Shown piece after piece: positions 45,939 to 53,918 of a stretch of 64,000 nt of DNA (the first letter of the stretch is position 1; each line of letters opens with the position of its first letter). The DNA lies in the NCBI RefSeq assembly GCF_000466425.1, contig NZ_KE992171.1, positions 199,639-263,638 on the forward strand, read 5' to 3'. This DNA comes from Capnocytophaga sp. oral taxon 863 str. F0517 (GTDB lineage Bacteria; Bacteroidota; Bacteroidia; Flavobacteriales; Flavobacteriaceae). The notes under the pieces were generated by a model. That model ran no database searches and had not been told where the DNA came from. It was given only the letters and a program-made list of their open reading frames with translations. The translations under genes were made by a program, and so were the position numbers.

Positions 45939-46063
45939 AAGGGAGTAGTTAAGGCAGACCAATCCTATCTTATCAATGTAAGTAAAGAAGGGCTAATTTG
46001 GGGTAAAATACCATAAATGGAAAGTTTCTCTGTGTAATGTATGCAAATATCCAAAAAATTTCG

Positions 46064-46071
46064 TATCTTTG
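46064..46071 (+). promoter_or_regulatory. Promoter -7 element (TATCTTTG) for the DksA-like gene
   Basis: TATCTTTG matches TAnnTTTG and lies 68 bp upstream of the ATG. The expected TTG is not clear. Confidence 0.55.
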
Positions 46072-46139
46072 CACAACTTAAAAAGGGAGATAAATAACTT
46101 TTTAAGGAATAAATTTGTAAGTAAAATAAGAAGTACGTT

Positions 46140-46514
46140 ATGGATGTAAAAGTTCGTTATTCCGATAAGGATTTGCAAGAATTTAGGGCGATTATAGAGG
46201 ATAAGTTGGCAAAAGCTCAAGTGGACTTGGAGTTCTTACGCAATGCTTACCTCAATGGGGCTGACAATAGTGTAGATGATACCTCGCCTACCTTCAAGGC
46301 CTTTGAGGAAGGTTCTGAGATGATGAGTAAGGAATCCAATATGGCACAAGCTACACGTTTGGAAAAATTTATCCGAGATCTAAAAAATGCTCTGATCCGT
46401 ATAGAAAACAAAACCTATGGGGTGTGTCGTGTTACCGGTAAACTTATTGATAAAGAACGCCTCAAGGCGGTACCTCATGCAACCCTAAGCATAGAGGCTA
46501 AAAACATGCAATAA
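46140..46514 (+). CDS. TraR/DksA family regulator with incomplete zinc finger
   Basis: This 124-residue protein has the DksA coiled-coil (about residues 10-85) and the family's C-terminal motif YGVCRVTGKLIDKERLKAVP with PHATLSIEAKN. Classical DksA/TraR proteins bind zinc with four cysteines, of which only one is left here. This shape is common in Bacteroidetes. The protein probably binds the RNA polymerase secondary channel; whether it responds with ppGpp is not known. It is followed by a clear terminator. Confidence 0.88.
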   Translation: MDVKVRYSDKDLQEFRAIIEDKLAKAQVDLEFLRNAYLNGADNSVDDTSPTFKAFEEGSEMMSKESNMAQATRLEKFIRDLKNALIRIENKTYGVCRVTGKLIDKERLKAVPHATLSIEAKNMQ

Positions 46515-46543
46515 TTTCTTATAGTTTATTAATTAAAAATAAA

Positions 46544-46573
46544 AAGGTAACTGTTTTTTGCTTCAGTTACCTT
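46544..46573 (+). terminator. Terminator of the DksA-like gene
   Basis: A 10-bp perfect inverted repeat (AAGGTAACTG at 46544-46553 and CAGTTACCTT at 46564-46573) is followed by a T-rich tract, a classical intrinsic terminator. Confidence 0.85.
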
Positions 46574-46620
46574 ATGTTTTTTTGAATGAGAAAAATAGGG
46601 CGAAAAAAAATAAAATAAAT

Positions 46621-46651
46621 TTGTAAAATAAGAAAAAAACATATATTTTTG
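46621..46651 (+). promoter_or_regulatory. Complete promoter (TTG, 20 bp, TATTTTTG) for the 46721 gene
   Basis: TTG at 46621-46623 and TATTTTTG at 46644-46651 are exactly 20 bp apart, with the ATG 69 bp downstream. Confidence 0.75.
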
Positions 46652-46720
46652 CACCATATTTTGATGGATAAAACTAAGCACCTCCAGAAGAACCATATAG
46701 ACTAATAAATAGATTTGTTT

Positions 46721-47419
46721 ATGAAAGCACCCACTATCAAACATGAAGATTATGCAGTAATAGCAGACTGTATTGCGGTAAGTTTTGAAAGAGATTTGGC
46801 TTCTTTTTCGCAAATTTACAGAACAATGAATGCTGAATACTTGGAAAATTTCAAAAAAGCAATAAGCAAGCTGAAAAATAATGATTCTACCAATGCTATT
46901 GTCGTAAAACAGAAAGAAACAACAGCAAAACTATACAAACAGGCCGACGAACTCCGAAGAAGTATTACTTTTTTGAAGGATTATGCTGAGCGATCTGGGC
47001 TAGACACTTCCTTGCTTAAGGTGATAGTTGCTAAGATCAATGGGAAAAATATTGCTGGTGTAGTCAAGGCTGTACGCGATGCCATCCCTTATTATGGAGA
47101 TAATATGGATAGAATCGCCGATATGCCCGATGGCTTTTTGGAAAATGTAGTAGAGCAGACAAAACAGCTCGATGCGCTCAATATACAACAGAATACCCTG
47201 ATGAATGAGCGCAAACATCACACTCAGGTCAATAAAGAGATGTATCAGCTTATCAAAAAATATATAGGCGATATTGCTAAGGCCGGTAAACTGATTTTCC
47301 GAGGACAAAAAAAGGAAGATGAGTATGTTATTAGCAAAATAGTGGCGCGTGCAAAAACCAACAAACAAAAAATAGAGGGAATGAGGGAAGATGCTCCCAA
47401 TCCTTTGTATGCTAATTAG
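46721..47419 (+). CDS. Hypothetical helical protein
   Basis: The ATG at 46721 gives 232 residues. The protein is soluble, lysine-rich and predicted mostly helical, with heptad-like stretches (KQKETTAKLYKQADELRRSI, QNTLMNERKHHTQVNKEMYQ). No family was recognised and there is no signal peptide. It stands alone between a terminator with its own promoter and a convergent gene. Confidence 0.65.
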   Translation: MKAPTIKHEDYAVIADCIAVSFERDLASFSQIYRTMNAEYLENFKKAISKLKNNDSTNAIVVKQKETTAKLYKQADELRRSITFLKDYAERSGLDTSLLKVIVAKINGKNIAGVVKAVRDAIPYYGDNMDRIADMPDGFLENVVEQTKQLDALNIQQNTLMNERKHHTQVNKEMYQLIKKYIGDIAKAGKLIFRGQKKEDEYVISKIVARAKTNKQKIEGMREDAPNPLYAN

Positions 47420-47430
47420 AAAATCTTAAG

Positions 47431-47461
47431 CCGGAGTTTATTCATAGCGAATAAGCTCCGG
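47431..47461. terminator. Bidirectional terminator overlapping the 3' end of the barrel gene
   Basis: A 13-bp inverted repeat with one G-T pair (47431-47443 with 47449-47461, 5-nt loop) separates convergent genes and includes the stop codon region of the minus-strand gene at 47438. Confidence 0.75.
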
Positions 47462-49291
47462 TATATTATAATTGAAATACGGAAGTCTAAAGTCCGTATT
47501 ATTGATATTGGTGATTTTCTGAATATGATTTCCTACTCCTGGTACTCGAGGTAGGTATATAAAAGAGAATTGAAAATTGCCCAATGGAATATAGTCATTG
47601 GTGATATAGAAGCCAATACCTACTTTACTTACCACCTGGTCTTTTAGAGGATTGCGATTGTCATCACCAATGAAACCTACATCCCCCAACAGAAAAGGAC
47701 TTACACGAAATCCCCATAGGGAGAAGGGGGAATAAGATTGGCTTTGGAAGGTAAGAATGGACTTATGGAGCCCACTAAGAGTCGGACTACTGAAGCCTGC
47801 AATTCCCGTAGCTCCGTTGAGGGTAATCCTATCCTTAGCATAATCCTTACGAGAGAAACCTACTACCGAACGCCATTTGACAAACTGCCTAAAGTGCCAT
47901 TTGCCTATGGTAAACAGAGGAGAGAAATAGTTGAATTCCCATCGCAAAGTAGTCTGTTTGCTTCGCTCCTGCGCAAGAAAACTACCCAGCTGTATGTCTC
48001 CCGAGAAATAGCCTAAGGAAAAATAAGCTCCATACCGCAATCTTCCTGCCAAATAAGGGGTTCTATGTCCCAAGTTCTCTTGGAACCCTCCGATGAGTGC
48101 CACACTTCTCCCTATAGGAATGTCCTCTATATCTTGGTGCCTAAAGATATATCGATCCTGCTCATATCCTATATGATTTACCCCTATAGAAGCCAAATAA
48201 GTATCCTTGTCCGAATAGAAGCCTTCAGAATCAAGCCAGCTATCAGGGCCTTCTATATACTTTACTCGATAATAGCGAAGGGAAAAGACCATATTGGTAA
48301 CCCTATTGGCGGGCGTATAGCGCTTGAGAATAGGGAAGGAGATACTTCCCCATACATTTCTTCCTTGGGTTTTGAAATCCTGACTATAGATGGAATCTTC
48401 CTTAGGAAGCCCCTCCTCGAAGGTTCGTTGATAGAGATGAACTCCCGCTGCCCATCGGCTATAGAGAGAGTAGTAGGGGCGGGTAAGCTCCCAATATTGG
48501 TAGTAGTACTTGTCAAAATTTAGGGAGTAACCTGCCGAAGTATTCAGGGTAGTAGCATATAGGTTGAGTATTTCATAATCCATTCCGAAGCTGGGACGGC
48601 CTTTTCCTCGGATCTCTTGGCTATACCTACCCGATAGTTGGTGTCCCAGACCTAAGAAGTTCCGTTCGAAAACCCGCATAGTTCCTTCATTAAAAGATCC
48701 CATAGCATCGGCGTATAGGCTCCAGCTATCCAGTACATTCACCTTCACATCCACCGAATCCGCACTATGAGTTGTTTTCGGCTGTATATATACCCTACGG
48801 ATATGGTACTGACTGCGCAACACGCGAGCCGTCTCCTTCATCTTGATAGAATCCAAGGGAGTATAAGCCTTAAAAAGCAATAGTCGCCTGACGATCTTTT
48901 CCTTTGTTTTATTATGGAATCGGTTGCCCAATACCTCCCAGCGGTTGGGTAGCCGGGTGCTGTCTTGCTCGTCAAATCCTAAGGGGTCATAGGTCGTAAT
49001 CTCAATATGTCGAATGATTTTCCCTTGGAAATCCTTCCATACGGAAGACACTTTGGGCTTAGAAGGAGCAGTAGTAGCAGGTACAGAGGCTCCAGAGGTA
49101 AAAAGTAACTCGTGAAGCCGGCGCCCAATCTTGCTTTTTTGGGTCTTAAGCTCTATTTTTCGGTATAGCGAATCTTCTTTTGCTCTTATAGGGTCATTTT
49201 CGATTAGTTTGGTATGCAAAGTATCCTGTGCCAGTGTAAACTGACACCCCAAAAAGGCTATAGAGACTATAAGAAAGAATAGTTTTCTCAA
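47438..49291 (-). CDS. BamA/TamA-like outer-membrane protein
   Basis: This 617-residue protein has a signal peptide ending FTLAQ, POTRA-like elements (GKIIRHIEITTYDPLGF and a later RSQYHIRRVYIQPK segment), and a large C-terminal part rich in strand-like aromatic patterns. It thus looks like a member of the Omp85-related outer-membrane assembly or secretion group, but its best-fitting subfamily is not clear. The ending is LPYFNYNIPELIRYE rather than a canonical terminal aromatic. It lies 2 bp downstream of upp. Confidence 0.75.
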   Translation of the reverse strand: MRKLFFLIVSIAFLGCQFTLAQDTLHTKLIENDPIRAKEDSLYRKIELKTQKSKIGRRLHELLFTSGASVPATTAPSKPKVSSVWKDFQGKIIRHIEITTYDPLGFDEQDSTRLPNRWEVLGNRFHNKTKEKIVRRLLLFKAYTPLDSIKMKETARVLRSQYHIRRVYIQPKTTHSADSVDVKVNVLDSWSLYADAMGSFNEGTMRVFERNFLGLGHQLSGRYSQEIRGKGRPSFGMDYEILNLYATTLNTSAGYSLNFDKYYYQYWELTRPYYSLYSRWAAGVHLYQRTFEEGLPKEDSIYSQDFKTQGRNVWGSISFPILKRYTPANRVTNMVFSLRYYRVKYIEGPDSWLDSEGFYSDKDTYLASIGVNHIGYEQDRYIFRHQDIEDIPIGRSVALIGGFQENLGHRTPYLAGRLRYGAYFSLGYFSGDIQLGSFLAQERSKQTTLRWEFNYFSPLFTIGKWHFRQFVKWRSVVGFSRKDYAKDRITLNGATGIAGFSSPTLSGLHKSILTFQSQSYSPFSLWGFRVSPFLLGDVGFIGDDNRNPLKDQVVSKVGIGFYITNDYIPLGNFQFSFIYLPRVPGVGNHIQKITNINNTDFRLPYFNYNIPELIRYE

Positions 49292-49293
49292 AA

Positions 49294-49950
49294 TTATCCT
49301 TGCATTTTTTCTCCAAAGGCCAAATCTCCAGCATCGCCTAAGCCTGGAACTATATAGCTGTTTTCATTGAGATGGTCATCAATGGTGGCGATCCATAAGT
49401 GGGTATGCTCGGGGAAATGTTGGCTAACATACTCCAATCCTTGCTTGGAGCCAATGACGGCAAAGAGGTGTATCTCCTTGGGGGTACCCAGTGGCTGGAG
49501 GGAATTATAGACATTGACAAACGAGCGCCCTGTGGCCAGCATAGGGTCGGCCAAAATCAGGATATTATCCTGCAAGGAGGGAGAGGCCAAGTACTCCACC
49601 AAGATTTCAAACTCTGAAGGGGAGGTATGCTTGCGGTAGGCAGAGATAAAAGCATTGTCAGCCTTATCGAAGAAATTCAAGATTCCTTGGTGTAGTGCCA
49701 ATCCTGCACGTAGAATGGAACATACCACGATCTTATCCTTTATCAGGGGAATATCCTTTTCCCCCAGGGGTGTGGTGATTCGCTGGATATGGTAGGGGAG
49801 GGTCTTGCTCATCTCATAGCTTAGAAGGGCACCAATACGCTCCAAGTTTTTCCTAAAGCGCATCCTATCCTGTTGTATATCAACGTTTCTAAGCTCGGCG
49901 ACAAACTCTAAAAACAAAGAGGGGGGTTGGTCGAAGGAGTGGATGATCAT
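49294..49950 (-). CDS. upp: Uracil phosphoribosyltransferase
   Basis: This 218-residue enzyme salvages uracil to UMP. The PRPP-binding motif reads ILADPMLATGRSFV and the uracil-binding end is YIVPGLGDAGDLAFG; CSILRAGLALHQGIL is the second characteristic segment. The length matches the family. It lies 2 bp ahead of the outer-membrane protein gene and divergently from the DUF4254 gene. Confidence 0.95.
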   Translation of the reverse strand: MIIHSFDQPPSLFLEFVAELRNVDIQQDRMRFRKNLERIGALLSYEMSKTLPYHIQRITTPLGEKDIPLIKDKIVVCSILRAGLALHQGILNFFDKADNAFISAYRKHTSPSEFEILVEYLASPSLQDNILILADPMLATGRSFVNVYNSLQPLGTPKEIHLFAVIGSKQGLEYVSQHFPEHTHLWIATIDDHLNENSYIVPGLGDAGDLAFGEKMQG

Positions 49951-49989
49951 TTTTTTGAAAATAAATTTTTTTATTACGCAAAATAACGA

Positions 49990-49997
49990 TATTTTTG
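49990..49997 (+). promoter_or_regulatory. Promoter -7 element (TATTTTTG) for the DUF4254 gene
   Basis: TATTTTTG matches TAnnTTTG and lies 17 bp before the ATG at 50015, supporting that start over the longer frame from 49943. Confidence 0.55.
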
Positions 49998-50014
49998 CAA
50001 ATAAAACAAGGAAT

Positions 50015-50611
50015 ATGTTTAGTAAATTAGCCTATGACATTTTTTGGGAGAGTATCCTGCGCTATCACATAGCTGATGATGTGAACCAACCCTTTGAAAA
50101 TCCGTATGATAGCAAGACTATCGAACATCTATTGTATCGCAAAAATTGGATAGATACCGTACAATGGCACTATGAGGATATTATCCGTGATCCGGAGATA
50201 GACCCTAAGGAAGCACTCCTACTCAAGCGAAAAATAGATGCCTCCAACCAAGACCGCACCGATACAGTAGAGTATATCGATAGTTATTTCCTACACCAGT
50301 ATAAGGATGTAATTCCTCAGGCAGGAGCAACCATCAACACTGAAAGTCCTGCTTGGGCAGTAGATAGGCTCTCTATTTTAGCCCTGAAGATCTACCATAT
50401 GCAACAGGAAACCGAACGCACTGATGCCACCCTAGAACATATTGCCAAGTGTCAAGAAAAGCTACAGGTACTCCTTCAGCAGCGAGAAGACCTCTCCTTG
50501 GCCTTAGACCAACTCTTGGATGATATCTCCACAGGACGAAAATACATGAAGGTATATAAGCAAATGAAAATGTATAATGATGAGGAGCTCAACCCCATCT
50601 TAAGAAAATAG
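50015..50611 (+). CDS. DUF4254 family protein
   Basis: The start at 50015 gives 198 residues (MFSKLAYDIFWESILRYH). The helical DUF4254 pattern is visible in DPKEALLLKRKIDASNQDRT and ESPAWAVDRLSILALKIYHM. DUF4254 genes in Bacteroidetes often accompany lipopolysaccharide heptosyltransferases, but no glycosyltransferase gene is nearby here. Function is unknown. Confidence 0.82.
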   Translation: MFSKLAYDIFWESILRYHIADDVNQPFENPYDSKTIEHLLYRKNWIDTVQWHYEDIIRDPEIDPKEALLLKRKIDASNQDRTDTVEYIDSYFLHQYKDVIPQAGATINTESPAWAVDRLSILALKIYHMQQETERTDATLEHIAKCQEKLQVLLQQREDLSLALDQLLDDISTGRKYMKVYKQMKMYNDEELNPILRK

Positions 50612-50663
50612 GCCTATAGTACCTCCTGAAACCTAATCCCTAACCCCTAAAACCTTTATTGTT

Positions 50664-50942
50664 ATGCCTTATACAATAACCGTACTCAATGACAGCCCCC
50701 AGGCCTTAGCTTATGTAAAGGAGGCTGAAACCCTTGATTTTGTAAAGGTTACAAAAACTAAGGAGACTAAGAAAAAGACAGCTACCAAAGCAAAGGCAAC
50801 ACCAGCTCCCGAACTATTGGAGGAGGATGAAAACGGAATACCTCTTAAATATAAAGAGGAGATATTGGCGCTTTCTCAGAAAACAAAGAAAGCGGCAACT
50901 AAACGATTTTATGCGAAAAGGGCTGAAAAAAGTATATCATGA
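50664..50942 (+). CDS. Small lysine-rich protein, probable antitoxin of a PIN-type pair
   Basis: This 92-residue protein has a short structured N-terminus (MPYTITVLNDSPQALAYVKE), a lysine/threonine/alanine-rich linker and a C-terminal acidic-to-basic helical segment. This matches the small orphan antitoxins that precede PIN-domain toxins in Bacteroidetes. Its stop overlaps the ATG of the PIN remnant (ATGA), the usual coupling. Confidence 0.55.
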   Translation: MPYTITVLNDSPQALAYVKEAETLDFVKVTKTKETKKKTATKAKATPAPELLEEDENGIPLKYKEEILALSQKTKKAATKRFYAKRAEKSIS

Positions 50943-51022
50943 TAGCCATTACAGATACTAATATATTTTATAGTACCTTAGCCCTTATGGTAAGATTACT
51001 AAATAGAGGAATTAAAAGCTAA
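50939..51022 (+). pseudogene. Truncated PIN-domain toxin remnant
   Basis: A 27-codon frame overlapping the previous stop reads MIAITDTNIFYSTLALMVRL and ends NRGIKS. It starts exactly like a PIN toxin (first acidic residue in DTNIF), but the remaining about 110 residues are missing, so it is an internally deleted remnant. A strong terminator follows at once. Confidence 0.55.
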
Positions 51023-51027
51023 TAGTA

Positions 51028-51051
51028 TAGGCTGCCTCACGAGGCAGCCTA
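51028..51051. terminator. Strong bidirectional terminator after the antitoxin/PIN remnant
   Basis: A near-perfect GC-rich inverted repeat (arms 51028-51038 and 51041-51051) is followed by a T-rich run on the plus strand. Confidence 0.8.
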
Positions 51052-51104
51052 TTTTCTTTAGAATCTTCCTCTATAAGAGTTTTTCACTTTTCATTCTTCA
51101 CTTT

Positions 51105-51668
51105 TCACTTTAAAAGCGCCCTTACTTCCTTTACAGTTTCTTCAGTAAATAGCGCTTCCAAGTTTTTCCAGATACTATGATAGCCATAGGGGCCTTGGAG
51201 CATTTCTTTTTTAGCGGCGGCTATACTCCAGCCGTGGTAGATAATGCGATACATAGCCACCATAATCCCTGTACGGTCAGCACCGTGGTAGCAATGGATA
51301 AGTACTGCCCCTTGCTGTTGTGCCTTACGAATGCGTTGGAGCACTTGGGCGATGTCCTTGGGGGTGATACGCCAAGTAAGTAATGGGTGGTTGATAAGGG
51401 TAATCCCATCGGTGGGGAGGAATACCTTTCTATCCTTGGAACGAGTAAAATATCGTAGGTTGATAATGGTCTTGATAGGCGTACGCTTAATGACCTCCTT
51501 ATCAGCCCGAACCAACTGTTCGCTGCGATAGAGCAGACTATCTACTTGGTATAGATTAGCCTCGGTATGTACAACAGTAGCAGGAGTCTGCCCCCATAAG
51601 GGTAATAAAGGAAGTAAAAAAAGGAATAGTTTTAATATAAATCTGTTCTGCAAGGTAGTAACTGTCAT
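51105..51668 (-). CDS. Dual-specificity/tyrosine phosphatase-like protein, exported
   Basis: Starting at 51668 the protein has 187 residues with a signal sequence (FILKLFLFLLPLLPLWGQ). The longer frame starts 3 bp upstream of the -7 element and is rejected. The catalytic loop HCYHGADRTG matches the CX5R signature. A conserved aspartate region is not obvious. Export suggests action on envelope or external phosphoesters; the substrate is unknown. Confidence 0.82.
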   Translation of the reverse strand: MTVTTLQNRFILKLFLFLLPLLPLWGQTPATVVHTEANLYQVDSLLYRSEQLVRADKEVIKRTPIKTIINLRYFTRSKDRKVFLPTDGITLINHPLLTWRITPKDIAQVLQRIRKAQQQGAVLIHCYHGADRTGIMVAMYRIIYHGWSIAAAKKEMLQGPYGYHSIWKNLEALFTEETVKEVRALLK

Positions 51669-51684
51669 AACATCTATTTTTGGG

Positions 51685-51692
51685 CAAAAGTA
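51685..51692 (-). promoter_or_regulatory. Promoter -7 element (TACTTTTG) for the phosphatase gene
   Basis: The minus strand reads TACTTTTG, 16 bp before the ATG at 51668. Confidence 0.5.
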
Positions 51693-51700
51693 CAAATTAA

Positions 51701-51770
51701 TTAGCTAATTGACAAATTGCCACATTGTCTGATTGACAAATTCTCTCATGGACAAATTAGCAAATTTGCC
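51701..51770. repeat. Spaced GACAAATT words in the gltX upstream region
   Basis: GACAAATT occurs at 51711, 51735 and 51751, each with AT-rich neighbours, followed by AGCAAATTTGCC. It is a low-complexity intergenic pattern; no function is visible. Confidence 0.6.
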
Positions 51771-51780
51771 AATTAATTCG

Positions 51781-51788
51781 TATTTTTG
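51781..51788 (+). promoter_or_regulatory. Promoter -7 element (TATTTTTG) for gltX
   Basis: TATTTTTG matches TAnnTTTG and lies 23 bp before the gltX ATG. The -33 TTG is not at the usual spacing. Confidence 0.55.
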
Positions 51789-51811
51789 CACTTTGATAAA
51801 CAAATGATATT

Positions 51812-53338
51812 ATGGCTAAGAACGTACGGGTGCGCTTTGCACCCAGTCCTACAGGACCGTTACATATAGGGGGGCTACGTACTGCCCTCTTTAACTATTT
51901 ATTTGCTAAAAAACATGGAGGAGATTTCCTCTTGCGTATTGAGGATACCGATCAGGGGCGCTATGTGGAAGGCGCAGAGGCTTACATATTGGAAGCCCTC
52001 CAGTGGTGCGGACTGACCTATGATGAGGGCGTAGGCAAGGAAGGCGGCCCTCATGCCCCTTATCGCCAGAGCGAACGCAAGGCCATCTATGCCGAGTATG
52101 CCCAGCTACTTTTGGACAAGGGCGAGGCTTACTATGCCTTTGATACAGCGGAAGAGCTCGATGCCCAGCGCAAAGCCTACGAAGGGCGCGGGGAGACTTT
52201 TATCTATAATTGGCATAACCGGGAAAAACTCAATAACTCTTTTTCTCTTTCCCCAGAGGAGGTAAAAAAGCGTATAGCAGATGGGGTCTCTTATGTGGTG
52301 CGCTTTAAGATGCCACAGGAAAGCCTTACCCTGCACGATTTGATTCGTGGCGAGGTGGTGGTGGATACCAAGCTCTTGGACGATAAGGTACTCTTCAAGT
52401 CCGATGGGATGCCTACTTATCACTTGGCCAATATTGTAGATGACCACCTTATGGAGATTACCCATGTGATCCGTGGGGAAGAGTGGCTGCCCTCCATGGC
52501 GCTACATGTACTGATGTATAGGGCTTTTGGCTGGCAGGCACCCGAGTTTGCCCACCTACCATTGATCCTTAAGCCTGCGGGTATGGGCAATGGCAAGCTC
52601 AGCAAGCGTGATGGAGACAAAATGGGCTTCCCTGTATTTCCGTTGGAATGGGTGGATCCGGTAACCAAAAATATCTCCAAGGGCTACCGTGAAGGGGGCT
52701 ATTTGCCTGAAGCCTTGGTGAACTTCCTCGCACTATTAGGTTGGAATCCAGGGGTAGAGCAGGAGCTGTTCTCTGTAGAGGAACTTATTGCGCTCTTTGA
52801 CTTGGAAAAGGTCAATAAGGCAGGGGCTCACTTCGATATAGAAAAAATCAAGTGGTTCAATCATCAATATTTACAAAAAATACCTGTAGCTACCTTGGTG
52901 GAGGACTTCACGCCTATAGTGGCTGAGAAGGGTGTTAAGGCCTCCAAGGACAAACTCACGGCTATAGTGGAACTTATCCGCGAGCGAGCTACCTTCCTGA
53001 CCGACCTTTGGGACTTGGCATATTTCTTCTTTGAGGCTCCTACCCAATACGAGGCTAAAGCACTTAAAAAGCAGTGGAAGGACAACTCTGCTGAGATAGC
53101 AACACAGTTGGTAGCCGTAATAGAAGGGCTTACCGACCTTACCCCTGCACATATAGAGGCACAGATTAAGGACTTTATCGGCCAACAAAACTTAGGTTTA
53201 GGCCAAGTGATGCCACTCATTCGCCTTGCCTTAGTAGGGGAGATGAAGGGGCCGGATGTATTCTCCATCATCGCTATCTTAGGACGTGAGGAGACCGTAC
53301 GACGCTTGTCACATTTGGTACAATACCCTAAAGCATAG
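51812..53338 (+). CDS. gltX: Glutamyl-tRNA synthetase
   Basis: This 508-residue class I synthetase has the signature PSPTGPLHIGGLRTALFNY with His18 in HIGG, and KLSKRDG for the second motif. The C-terminal anticodon-binding part is present at the usual length. It charges tRNA-Glu, and in Bacteroidetes may be discriminating or not, depending on the presence of GlnRS or GatCAB elsewhere. It is followed by pth after 6 bp. Confidence 0.97.
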   Translation: MAKNVRVRFAPSPTGPLHIGGLRTALFNYLFAKKHGGDFLLRIEDTDQGRYVEGAEAYILEALQWCGLTYDEGVGKEGGPHAPYRQSERKAIYAEYAQLLLDKGEAYYAFDTAEELDAQRKAYEGRGETFIYNWHNREKLNNSFSLSPEEVKKRIADGVSYVVRFKMPQESLTLHDLIRGEVVVDTKLLDDKVLFKSDGMPTYHLANIVDDHLMEITHVIRGEEWLPSMALHVLMYRAFGWQAPEFAHLPLILKPAGMGNGKLSKRDGDKMGFPVFPLEWVDPVTKNISKGYREGGYLPEALVNFLALLGWNPGVEQELFSVEELIALFDLEKVNKAGAHFDIEKIKWFNHQYLQKIPVATLVEDFTPIVAEKGVKASKDKLTAIVELIRERATFLTDLWDLAYFFFEAPTQYEAKALKKQWKDNSAEIATQLVAVIEGLTDLTPAHIEAQIKDFIGQQNLGLGQVMPLIRLALVGEMKGPDVFSIIAILGREETVRRLSHLVQYPKA

Positions 53339-53344
53339 TATGTT

Positions 53345-53911
53345 ATGAAAAAATACCTTATCGTAGGTTTGGGGAATATAGGGGAGGAGTACCGCCATAC
53401 CCGCCATAATATTGGTTTTTTGGCGGTGGAGCACTTAGCCAAGCAAAAAGAAGTGGAATTTACCACTGTACGCTTGGGCGACATGGCAACTTTCTCCCAC
53501 AAAGGCCGCACTTTTATCCTCTTGAAGCCTTCTACCTTTATGAACCTCAGTGGAAAAGCAATCAAATACTGGTTGGAAAAGGAAAAAGTACCTATAGAAA
53601 ACCTTTTGGTGATTGCCGATGATCTGAATATCCCTTTTGGGAGTATCCGAATTAAGAAAAAAGGTTCGGATGGTGGGCATAATGGCTTCAAGAATATCCA
53701 AGAGGAACTCCAAACGACCTCCTATGCCCGCTTGCGCTTTGGAATCAGTGCCAACTATGCCAAAGGTACCCAAATAGATTATGTCTTAGGCACTTGGACA
53801 GAAGAGGAAGTATTACAATTACCGGAGCGATTGGAGAAAATCAGTGAGGCTATCCTTTCCTTTGGCTTGGCAGGAGCCGATACGACCATGAATCTCTATA
53901 ACAATAAGTGA
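53345..53911 (+). CDS. pth: Peptidyl-tRNA hydrolase
   Basis: This 188-residue enzyme recycles peptidyl-tRNAs that fall off ribosomes. Typical motifs are GLGNIGEEYRHTRHNIGFLA with the catalytic histidine, the STFMNLSGKAI segment and DGGHNGFKNI. The start lies 6 bp after gltX and the stop is 7 bp before the helicase gene, so the three form a likely operon. Confidence 0.96.
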   Translation: MKKYLIVGLGNIGEEYRHTRHNIGFLAVEHLAKQKEVEFTTVRLGDMATFSHKGRTFILLKPSTFMNLSGKAIKYWLEKEKVPIENLLVIADDLNIPFGSIRIKKKGSDGGHNGFKNIQEELQTTSYARLRFGISANYAKGTQIDYVLGTWTEEEVLQLPERLEKISEAILSFGLAGADTTMNLYNNK

Positions 53912-53918
53912 AAAAACA

